Shown here piece after piece: positions 43,891-55,700 of a stretch of 64,000 nucleotides of DNA. Position 1 is the stretch's first letter. The number at the start of each line of letters is the position of its first letter. Position numbers and translations under genes: made by a program. The notes beneath the pieces were generated by a model, which searched no databases, was not told the origin of the DNA, and saw only the letters and a list, made by a program, of their open reading frames with translations. This DNA is from Desmodesmus armatus (lineage: Eukaryota > Chlorophyta > Chlorophyceae > Sphaeropleales > Scenedesmaceae), in contig VIIQ02000059.1 in assembly GCA_007449985.2 (NCBI GenBank), positions 62,001 to 126,000 on the forward strand, read 5' to 3'.

Positions 43891-46800
43891 ATGAGACTCT
43901 CTCAGCCAACGAACGTGCGGTGCCCTGCCGGTCAGCGCCAAACAGCGGTGTTGAGGTCCTCCAGGCGAGTCAGTTCTGTGATTTTCGTCAACCACGCATT
44001 TTCGCAGCAGGCAGATGGTCTGACACATATCTTTGCTTTACTACAGGCCTGCAATTGTTAGCAGGAGGCGCGTGTGTGTCACACAAGGTGAGTAACTGAC
44101 CTAGATCTGATGGGCAGCACCACAGTCAGAGAGAATCCATGCTGATTCCCTGCTCATTGGTGCTGTGCAGCCACACTCAAGCTTGGATCAAAGCGGGGTG
44201 GTGACTCATCTGGCAGTGAGGCAGCAGGAGGCCTGAGTGGACTGCTGGGCACGATCACCAGGTCGCTGAGCAGGCAGGGCAGCAGGCCAGCACAAAAGGA
44301 TGAGAAGACGGTGAGTGGCGGTGGTGTTGGTAGTCATGGGGGGCCTTAGGGTAGTTACATCGGAAATAATGCAGGCAGATGCAACTAGATGAGCTTCCTA
44401 TGGATTTGGTGACGAGCAACAGCAGGCAGGCAGGGAGTGTTTCTGGGTTTCGAACAGGGTGCATTGTTGGGTGTGCTTGAACGACAGCAGCTCAAACCAT
44501 TAGCAAACTGTAAAAAAAACATTACGTGGCTGCTGGGACAGGCAATGCAGGCTTGCAGCTGCAGCACCGGAACACCATTGCCTGGTATCTGGTGACACGC
44601 TTGCCCGCGCAGTGCTGAAGGGTGTGCCACAGAGTGGCACAGCAGCTCTGCACCAGCTGTGGGGCGCTCGGGGCAGGGAGGTGTCGGCTGGGGCACAGTA
44701 CACAAATCACTACATTCATGTTCGTCATACCCATGTTGGCTGTTGCTGCAGGTGTTTGTTGCTGGCGCCACAGGGCGCCTTGGGGCACGCGTGCTCAGGT
44801 AATCAGCTGAGAGGCAGCTGGCAGTTGTGACGTAGGATTGTGATGCAGCCACCCAGTTTTTGCGCTGGACCTCTGTCACTGGTCAGATCATATGCAGCTG
44901 CAGCAGCCTGAGGAAGAGCACTCCTCAGTATGCAGCATTTCAGGGGCAGGTGTCGTTGCAACTGCAACGCACGGAGAATCACAGCTGCTGTGAGGCGCAG
45001 CACGCATCAGCATACATCACCAGCAACTGCAGCAGTTGCCAAGCTCGTGTTGTCCTATGCTGCGCTGTGTCGTGCTGTGCCGTGCTGTGTCCTGTTACAG
45101 GGAGCTGCTGGCAGCTGGTTTCAAGGTCCGTGCAGCAGCGAGGGATGTTGACCAGGCGGAGGCCAACACTGACATTGCTGTGCAGTTTGGCCTCATTGCA
45201 CCAGACCAGCTCAGCAGGCTGACCTGGGTGGAGATGGACCTTGACGAGCCTGACAGCATCCGGCCAGCTATCGGAGGAGCAACCAAGGTGTGTTTGTTTG
45301 GAGCAGTGGGAGGGGGGGTGTAAAAGTAATGTGTGTGAAGGGTTGGGGAAAGGGGGGGGGGGGGGGCATGTCGAGCAAGGAGGGTTCGGTGAAGGCCCAA
45401 CAGCTTGCCCATTGGGGGCAGGGGGGGGGGGGGGGGGGGGAGGGGGAGGGGGGGGCTGCCAGACCTGGGTGGAGATGGACCTTGACGAGCCTGACAGCAT
45501 CAGGCCAGCAATTGGAGGAGCAACCAAGGTGTGTGGGTGTGTGGGTGTTTTTTGGGGGGGTGATCAGTGATGGGGGAGGAGGGGTGGGATACAGGGTGGC
45601 GCGTGCAGGGGGGGGGGGGGGGGGTTGGGTCACATGGGGTCTGGCTGAGGAAGAAAGGGTCAAGGTCCAAGCTCAGCAGCTGGGCTCTTTTGGGGGGTCC
45701 CTTCAGCTAGAGGAAAGGGCCGCATCCCTGCAGCTGGTCAGTCGCTGAGGTGCACATATATCAGCTGCATGGGCGGGAGGGGATCAAGAGCATGCAAGGA
45801 GGGAGGGAAGGGTGTGTGGGCGTCAACTCAACACTCAAGGAGGCGAGAGACAATGCTGCGTTCAGGGCGGGAAAGAATGGCCAAGGATGGGGGGCAGGGG
45901 TTGAAGATCACATCAAACCCTGATCTGCAGGCAGGGAGCAGGGGAAGGGGTTTTGGGGACCTCAGGACGGAATTGAGCAAGAGAACACAGGCCACCACGG
46001 AGCCGGCATCTGCAGCTGGGTTTGATGGAAGGCGGCTGGGCGGCAACCAACTGGCAGCAGCAGCAGCAGCGTCACTAATGTTGCTGGGATGCAGGGATCA
46101 GAGGAAAAGGGATGGCAGTGGGGCTGCCACGGCAGCAACAGCAGTTGGGTCAAGTCAAACTTGTCTGCAGCTCTGCACAGCTAGGTGCAGCTGACAGCTA
46201 TGATGGGGTGTGGAGTACGCCAGTACATGCCCCCCTTGGCGAGTCAGCCACAGTGACACAATCCAACCTCCGTGATGTGTGGGTGTGTGCGCCCGTGATT
46301 TGTGGGTGTGTGCGCCACAGGTGATCAACAGTGTGGATGTCGCTGAGTCAGCCACCCTGACACACCTGAAGCCTTCTTGTAATGGTGTATGAGGCTGAGG
46401 CTAACTCGATCTCTGTGTGTGCCCCGTCGTGTGCCTTGTCATGTGTGCATGTGCCCCTCAGGTGATCAGCTGTGTTGGTGCCCCCGAGTCAGCCACCCTG
46501 GACCCCAGTGCACCCCGCCGCATCGATGGTGACGGCAGTGTCGCGCTGGTGGAGGCTGCAGCAGCAGCAGGTGCGAGGCTGGAAAGGGAGGGTGGAAAGA
46601 TGCACATTAACACATCATGCATGGGTCTACCCGCTAGATCCTGGCTTCAATCCCTTCTCAAGGGGCGATGCACCTCCGCATATCAAGTTGTGCCTGCCGT
46701 TTGATGTAGCGCGTAACCTTGCCCAGTTGCGTATTGGTTCAGCCCACCTTGAAATAGAACAGGGCCGTAAGCGAAGGGTCTCTGTGCCCCGTGCTGACCG

Positions 46801-49800
46801 CCTGTGTCGATTGTGTTGTGGAGAGGATGCTACCTTGGCCCACCGCCAAGCTGTACTGGCAAGGACAAGAACTAGTCGTAATGTGGAAGACTTGAAGCAC
46901 TTCCTGTTGGAGTGCCCTGTTTACGATGATTTGCGCGCCGCTTGCCCAGCCTTCCCCCTGTCTGATGCTGTGGTACTGGACGACCCTGAATGTGTGCGAT
47001 CAGTGTTTCAACATGGAGAGCAGTCTGCGTTGGCATACACTCTGTACAAGATGAAAGTGCGCCGGGCGCGCCTTCTTGGGCTGACTTTGGGTATCTGACC
47101 TGACAGGGGTATTTCTTGGTGCTGCTGCCCGCTGGATCCTAGCTGTTTGCTTCCCACTTCTGCACAAGGTTGTCGTGTTGCCTCAGGATGTCAATGAAGT
47201 CTCCTTTGCTGTCTTGCTTTGAATCAGGCTACTATCTGGTGTAGGTGGTGCAAACCACTGACGGGGATCGGGGTTTTTCCCCACCTTAGTGTTTCAACCG
47301 GTTCAACCCTGGCAGGCAATGCCATTGATGTGTGGCGAATGTGTCTGCGTGTAACATTTTCTTCCCCATTAATCATAATGCAGGGGGGGGCGCTAAGGTT
47401 GTTGTCGGACACTAGGCTAAGAAGTTGAAACTGGGACCCCCCGCCCACCCACCCACCCCCCACCCACCCCTAATTGTCCTCTGAACGTCTTGTAACTGGC
47501 CTATGCAAGGCCTAAGGTGTTATTATACATTTTTACATGTTTCCTGAGGTACTCTGATGGCCACAAGGGTGTTGTTGGGTTCTATCAGTCAAGATACCTG
47601 TGGAGCACGGCAGCGACGGTCAGCAACGTGATCAAAGCACTGCTGTGCAGCCCTAGAAACACACATGAAACAACACAATGCACAACCAATCAGCATGCCT
47701 GTTCAATTACATGTGCCCTCAACCCTGCTCAGAGTCTGTAGCAGGACACACCAATCCTGCTGCACCTCTGTTGTCGGCTGTGGTGGTCTGGGTGCATCTG
47801 CTGCCAGTGAGACAGCATGTGGTACTTCCCAACCACAGCTGGTGGGTCACGGTCACACAGGGGACATTTGCAGGGACCGTTGGTGCTGGGGGCTGACTTG
47901 GTGTTGGTCTGTGCACTCTTCTGACGCATGTCTGGGTACTGGCATCATGGGGGCTGACTTGGTGCCGGGCACCGTGCCACGGCTATAGTACTGGCATGGG
48001 CAGCCTCAGGGGTAAATGGTAACTAAAGATGCTCAGAACATGCTTATATCAACTCAGTTTGTCGATAGCTTTCGAATGCGCTACTTCCCAGCTTCATCCG
48101 ATGCTCCTACAAGAAGTTGACAGCATGCCAGGAAGTTACTGTAACCCAGCTTGACCCACCCACCCACCCCCCTGTTTTCAACCTGCTCAGATTGCCGTCA
48201 ATTTCTTACCATATGTTATTTATAATGTTATATGACTATTGTGAAAGTACCAAGTCAAAGTCCAGCCTAGTGTCCAAAGTTGACTGGACTGCCCCCCCCC
48301 CTGCATAATGCAACGTTTCTGACAGTTCTCAGGGTTTTTCACGCAAGCGCTGGCAGCCCATGTTGATGCCAGCCTGACTGGGCTGTGCAATCGCTGGAAG
48401 AGATGCACCTAGGTCACTTATGCAGGCCGATCTCCTGATTTTGTGCTGTTTGCCGGTTGCGTCTGGTTTTGTGCAGCCGTCTATACACCTATAGACCGCT
48501 TGACTCCACAAATCTTGGCAGTGGAGAAGGCAAGGTGTGTGACTGACGTGTATCCCGTCGCAACTTTGCTCTGCTGCAGGTGTGAAGCAGTTTGTGATGG
48601 TGACCAGCCTAGGCACCGGCAAGGTGGGATTCCCTGCTGCAGTGCTCAACCTGTTCTGGGGAGTGCTCAGCCAGAAGAGGAAGGCAGAGCAGGTGAGACA
48701 GGGGGGTGCTGTCTGTGCGTTTGTCAGCACAGGGATCACTTGTGAAGCTAGCATACTATGGACATGCAAGTCACATGCAAGCAGTCTATGAGGCACACCA
48801 ACATAGTCCGGCCTGGGGTGTGTGTGTCGACAGAGAGACTGCGTGCGTGCACATGCATGCTGGCTAGCACTCATCCGACAAGGATAGTCAGACAAACATT
48901 GTGTGTGTTGGGGGGGGGGGGTGGACAGAGAGTCACGTTCTGGGGCTTGATGTGTGCGAGAGGGAATGTCAGAGCAAGTGAGCCTTGGGTGGTGGTGTGT
49001 TGACAGGGTGGGATGTACATTGGGAAGGGGGGGGGTGCTGTGGTGGGAAGGGTATCCAAAGGCAGGGCTGGTGGGGGAAGGGGCCTGAGCTAACTCATTC
49101 TGTGTTGGACACCAGACTGACCCTACTTGTGCTATGCTGTGCTGTGCTCCAGGCCCTTGAGCGCAGTGGCATGAGCTACACCATTGTCCGTCCTGGAGGC
49201 ATGGAGCGCCCTAAGGATGACTACAAGGAGACACACAACCTGGTGATCAAGCCACGCGACACAATCTTTGGCGGACAGGTGGGGCAGCTTGAGGGGGGGG
49301 GGGCACTAAGGAGCAGAGGTGGCAACAGAGCCTGTGGTCAGGCATTGCGTCAACGATCTGGTGTTGTGACCTGCCTGCTTTTCTTATGAGTAGTGCTGCA
49401 TTCATGCAGGTGTGTATGTGACCCCCCCCCCCCCACCACCACCACCTTGGCATGAACCTTAGTTGCAGATGCCCCCATCTAAGCAGGCTCACTCAGTTGC
49501 GCTTGATAACTGATGATGTGATTTTTGATGCTGTTTGTGCTGCTGCAGGTCAGTCGGCTGCAGGTTGCTGAGCTGGTGACTGCTGCTGTGCTCAACCCGG
49601 AGCTGGCAGAGAACAAGTGTGTGGAGGTGGTGGCAGAGACCACCGCACCTGCACTGGCCCTGGAGACTCTGCTGGAGCAGGCAGCAACTGAAATCACCAA
49701 GGTAGGTCTGCGCGTTTGGGGCAGGTCCGTTTGGGGGGTGTGTGTGGAGGGGGGGGGGGACGTGTGGTGTTGAGATGAGGTTTTGGGGGTTGAAACAAGG

Positions 49801-52751
49801 GGCGTGGGTGTGTTATGATCAATTGCGTGGAGGTTGTGGCGGAGACCACCGCGCCTGCACTGGGCCTGAAGACTCTGCTGGAGAGGCAGCAACTGAGATC
49901 ACAAAAGGTGGGTGGAATGTGCTGTGTGTGGTTGGTGCGGGGGGGGGGGGGAGCTGGACGGCAGCAGATATGTTAGATTGGGGTCAACAGCAAGTGATGT
50001 CACCAAACAGCACTCTTTGTTTACTGCAACTGGCAATCACTGCTGCTGCTGCTGCTGCTGCTGTACCGTGTGTGCATGTATTTGTGTCCTGTGTTCGTGC
50101 AGGAGGATCAGGAGGAGCTTGCTGCTGTTGAGGCTGAGGCCCGCCAGGAGTTGAGGGAGGCACAGCAGGCACTGGCAGAGGCACAGGAGGCTCTGGCAGT
50201 CACCAGCGACAAGGTGAGCAGACATGGATAGCAGTGTTATGGACTTGCACCTCTTGCAACAGTCTGTGGTTGGTGTTGTTTGACGCTCCAGCAGCTGCCG
50301 GGACTCAGAGATGTGTGTGTGTGGGGGGGGGGGGGGGGTGGGGTGGGGGGGGGCAGCTGGGATGGCCGGAACCGGAGGGGGGCAGGTCGTGGAAAGTGGG
50401 GAGGGGTAAGGTGCAGACAGCACTGCAGCCATTGGCAGAGGCACAAGAGGCTCTAGCTGTCACCAGCAACAAGGTGGTACCTCTCACTCACTCAACCTCA
50501 CTCACTCCCTGCATACTGCAGGTGTCCAGCTCAATGAGTCGCTGAAGGAGGCCAAGCCACCCTCACAGCGAACACTATGTTTGGCTCACCGCTTGCCTTG
50601 CTCACCTTACTCAATCTCACTCTCCCCCCCACCCACCCACCCACCCACCCACCCACCCACCCACCCACCCACCCACTCCTCAATGACCTGCAGGTGTCTC
50701 AGCTGAATGAGTCTCTCAAGGAGGCCAAGTCGGCTGAGAAGGAGGTCAGGGCTGAGGTGGCAGGCGTGCTGAGGGAGGGACGCGCGGCACAGCAGGCACT
50801 GCAGGCAGCAGAGGCAGCAGCAGACAAGGCGGTGAGTGTGTGGGGGGTGGGTGGGTGGGGGGTGGGGAGTGATTTATCTGCATGTGTGTGGGGGGGGGGG
50901 GGAGCGTGGGCTGGACGGCACAGCAGGCACTGCGAGGAGCATAGGCAACAGCAGGGACGCCGGTCAGTCACTTTGGGGGGGGGGGTGCGGGGGCATGCTT
51001 GTGGGTGCATGGCTTGATGGGGAGGGGCCCTGTTGAGTACCTAGTTTGTAGGGCACATCACGTTTTGCTCTGCACCATCATCCAGAAAGCAGCAGCAGCG
51101 GCAGCGGTGGCGGCGGCAGCAGTGGAAGTAGGCGCACACCGCATGAAGGGTCGGCATTCACAGCCTGCTTGACTGGCTACTGCACGCTGGCTTGCGTGGG
51201 TCTCTCTCATGCTGCGCTGCTGTTGTGTTTCCATGCTGCCATTGGTCTGCCTTCATATGCCGGGATGCTGCTGCTGGTGCCGTGCTGATGCTGTTGCCGT
51301 CTGATTGTCTGCATACCGTGCTGTGCTGTGCTGTGCTACGGTGCCCGTATGTCCTCACATGCCTGTCAGGAGTCTGCTGCTCATGCTGGAGGCTGCCTGG
51401 TATGACTGCTTACTAACACACTATGCTGTGCTGCGCTACGCTGCCCCTGCTTCGCCTGTATGTCTCACAGGCCCGTCAGGAGTCTGCTGCTCGTGCTGTG
51501 TTGGAGGCTGCTAAGAAGGCAGGTGCTGCTGGTGAGCTGCTGAGTCAGCGGGACCTGCAGCAGCTCTTCCAACAGGCAATGAACCCACCAAAGGAGCAGG
51601 CAGCACCAAAGGTGGGCACAATGCACAGGGGTTGGGGGGCGGGGGGGTGGGGGTCAGAAACGTGGGGTGCCCGAGGGGTGTGGAGTGGGGGAGCATCAGG
51701 CATTTGGCAGGGGGTGAAGAATGTAAAAGGGTAGTCAACAGGCAATGAACCCACCAAAGGAGCAGGCAGCACCAAAGGTGGGCACAATGGACGGTTGACT
51801 GCATGGCTGCATCAGAGGCCCGGGGTATTGGGCAGATGGTAGGGGCTCGGGCAGCAAGGATGTTGGTCACACTTTTTGTGTGATGGTGCTTGAGCGCATG
51901 CAAGGGCACAGCAGCATCATGGCATTGGTATGTGGAACCTCAGCAGCCAGGCAGATTGCGTGTAAACGGTGGTTGGCCCGCCTTTCAATCTGTTTTGGCA
52001 ACACCCCAACCATAGTTCAAAGTCACACGAGCAATCCTCGAGCACCTTTTACCCCACCCCACCCTTTTGTGCCACCCACAGGCTGCCTCCCCGGTGCCCT
52101 TCGGTCTGTTTGGCTCCCGCCCCACCACCCCTGCTGTCCAAGAGGAGGAGGAGGAGGAGGAGGTTCAGGTGGCAGCCGCACCCGCGCTGCCATTCGCAGG
52201 ACTGTTTGGCGCCAAGCGGGCTCCTGTGCAGGTGGGTGGATTGTGCTTGCAGCCGCGTGTGTGGAGGGCAAATGTTTGTTTTTTTTGTTGGGGCTTTCGT
52301 GTGCCTGGTGGTGTCCGTGCGTGGGGGGGTGGGGAGGGGGGGGGGGGCACCCGCCCTGCCTTTTGCAGGACTGTTTGGCGCCAAGCTGGCACCCGTTCAG
52401 TGGGTGGCTTGTGCTTGCAGCTGTGTGTGTGCAGGCCGGGATGTTGGTTTCTTGTAAAGGCTGTTGTGTGCCTTGGGGGTGTCAGGGAAGGGGGGGGAGA
52501 GGCATCCACACCAGCGCTGCCTTTTGCTGGACTGTTTGGCTCCAGCGGGCACCTGTGCAGGTGGGTAGTCTTGTCATGCCAACTCCAAAATGAGAAGGTA
52601 GCTGTGCGGTTGAGCTCAAAATGTATTGCTTCACCGAGAGGAACAGCAGCAGGTCTTGAGGAATACTTAACCTGCTTCATGTGGGTGCTTAGGCGATTTA
52701 CCGCATCATATCATGCAGCTACGGCTTGCGATTGCACGCTGACTACCTGTG

Positions 52752-52794
<43 letters not shown>

Positions 52795-55700
52795 ATTGTG
52801 TAGGTTGAGGAGGAAGAGGAGGAGGAGGAGGAAGAGGAGGAGGTGGAGGTTGCCCGCCCCACATCACCCTTCGCAGCGCTGTTTGGCGGCCAGAAGGTGT
52901 GTGTAATACAGGTTCCTGACCTGATGCAGTCAGCTGCTGTCTGAGACCACACTATGAACCAGGTCACCACAAGTCATGTGCCAGCTCACAGCACGGTCAA
53001 GACATTGCCCCTGCTGCTACAGCCTACATCACTGCCACTTTGACACATAGTGTTGTAGTCTGAATACAAATGCTCAGTCCCCCCCCCCCTCGCACACATC
53101 CCCACATCCCCCCCCCCCCCAATCGCACACATCCCCACATCCTGCTCCCCCCCCTTCGCCCCCCCCCCTTCTTCCGCGTCCTTACTGCTAGGCCAAGCAG
53201 GAGGTTGTCGAGGAAGAGGAGGAGGAGGAAGAAGAGGAGGAGGTTGAGGAGGAGGCTCCTGCCCGGCCAGCGTCACCCTTTGCAGCATTCTTTGGCGCCA
53301 AGCCTGCAGCACCAGCCAAGGAGGAGAAGGCAGCAGCACCCGCAAAGCCTGCAGCAGCACCGGTGAGCACGGTTTCGCAAGTACTGCAGCAATACAGTTT
53401 GATATGCATGTTTGTGTAGGGTTATTGTAGATCCCTTGCGGGCCATCACCAAGCCTGGTGATCGATGGCTCATGCCGCTGCTTCGTTCCCCAAGCTGGCA
53501 ATACATGCAAGGGCTCATGTTTGATTCAAGCAGGTGCTGCAAAGCCCCAGGTATCAAGGCTACTGTGACTGAGAAACCAGATAGTGGTGTCACAAAGCAG
53601 CTATGACGCTATGAAGCTATGTGTGACCCCTCTCTCCTTGTGGGCTGATCACAAGTGCTTTGCAACAACAAACCGTGCATGCTTTTTTGCCTGCCTGTTC
53701 ACATACTGGTCGTTACTCTGCGCTGCTGGCTCCCTTTTTATCCCGCCCTGCTGTAGGCTGCTGAGAAGGCAGAGGCCCCTGCACGGCCTGCATCACCCTT
53801 CGCAGGACTGTTCGGTGGCTCACAAACCATCCAGGTGCGTACACAGCCACACCTAACTGTGCAAAGCGACCTTGCAAGTGATGCTTGCGTATGAACTTGT
53901 TGTCCACACATGCCTCATGTGGTCAGGCTCAGGGTCCAGGGCACCTAGTGTTTCTGCTAGGTCAAAATCCACTTGGGGTATGTACATGAGTGTATGCATG
54001 TGTGAGTGCCATCGTTGCAAGCCCCTGCAGCAACAATCACAGCAGCATGCAGAGTCAGCCACATTAGCCTGGTTGATATAATGCAAGACCAACTTCAGAT
54101 GCAAGCTTGGGTTGATCCTTCACAGTCTGTGGCCACATTGTCTGGAACCTTGCAATCCAAGCAAACCTTACCCAGCATCCACAATACCATGGCCGCTGTC
54201 ACTGCATGTGTGTGATGCTATGCAGGTGGGTGACAGCACTCGCATCTCCGTCCCTGACAAGGAGGGATCAGAGGCCCAGCCTGCACCAGCAGCCAAGAAG
54301 GCAGCAGCACCCGCAGCAGCACCCGCTGCTGCCGCAGCCGCCGCTGCAGCGACTGCTGCTGCCGCTGCTGCTGCTGAGCAGAAGAGGAAGGCAGCAGTGG
54401 AGGAGGCGAAGAAGGCCCTGCAGCAGGAGAAGGTGAGGGAACCTGTTTGACATAATATAATGCTGTTGATGCTTACACTATTCACGTCAATCCTTTGCGT
54501 CTCACAACCAATATCAAACCTTATTGCGACATAGGTCAGCAGGTGCATGTTGTCTGCCAGGAGCACCTCGACCATGCATGTGTGATGGCTTAGCGTCTCA
54601 ACCGCGTGGCCTGGTGAGGATCTCACTGGTTTACCAGCGTGTCTGAGACGGCATGCATGCACATTTTGCTGCTGTTGCCCTGCAGGAGTCTGCTGCTGCT
54701 GCTGAGGCCAAGTCCCGGCAGGATGCCGCAGCTGCTGCTCAGAAGAGGGAGCAGGAGCAGAGGGAGGCACGGGTGAGCAAGGGGGGCAAAAAAACGCAGC
54801 ACACTCAACTTTACGGCAGCTGAGGCTGTTGCCAGAACAGCCCACTTGGATGATAAAGGTATAGAGCTACTGGACTGGACTGTGTCAATGTTGGTGCACA
54901 GTCAACGTGTGGCTAGCGCCATTCTGCAGTGAGGCATTGCACACTGCGGCCCGGCTACCAGGACACTTTCCGGCATGTGTGGTTCTGTGTCAGGCTTATC
55001 TGCTCTCTGACTGTCACTGCTGCTGCTGCCGTTGCTGCAGCTGAAGGCCGAGGCTGATGCCAAGGCTGAGGCGGAGGCTCGTGAGCGTGCTGCTGCCGCA
55101 GCCGCTGAGCAGGCTGCTGCTGAGGCGTCTGCCCTGGCCCGTATCAAGGCTGAGCGTGAGGAGGAGGCACGCAAGGCGGCTGAGGCCAAGGCAAAGGCGG
55201 AGGCGGATGCAAGGGCCAAGGCGCTGGCAGCACAGAAGGTGAGGGTGAGATAGACACAAGTTGAAGTTTTGTCGTACCTCCTTGGAAATCCTGGCAAGGA
55301 TGATAACACCCATGCCGATGTGCACAGTCATGTTTGGGGCAGGGTTGCTGGCCGGGTGGTTGCCAGTGGTTGCAGAGTTCCTTTGCGGGCTTGGTGCATG
55401 CTACCTCTTGAATGCAGTGGCCAGTCACTGCTGACTGTGTTCACCTTTTTCTGACTACATCAGCTGGTGCTTGTGTGCTGGCTTGGAAGACAGGTATGCA
55501 CTCTTGGTAATTTCTACAGTGTGTGTTGGTGTCTATACCTTGCAAGATCTTGCTGAGTGTTCGTACCTGTGCCCCTGTGCAGGCTACTGCTGAGAAGGCT
55601 GAGAAGGAGAAGGCAGCAGCGGCCGCAGCAGCAGCACCAAAGCCGGCAGCACCCAAGCCTGAAGCACCCAAGCCTGAAGCACCCAAGCCCGCAGCAGCAG

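Noticed and set aside
46472..47098. Continuous 208-codon ORF across Tic62-like exon 6 into the LINE fragment, as an exonised fusion
   Set aside because: It uses a different frame from the true exon; the LINE reading frame happens to be open from there.
50628..50675. (CCCA)n tract as interstitial telomere
   Set aside because: The unit is CCCA, not the CCCTAA or CCCTAAAA type of green algae, and it sits inside an intron.
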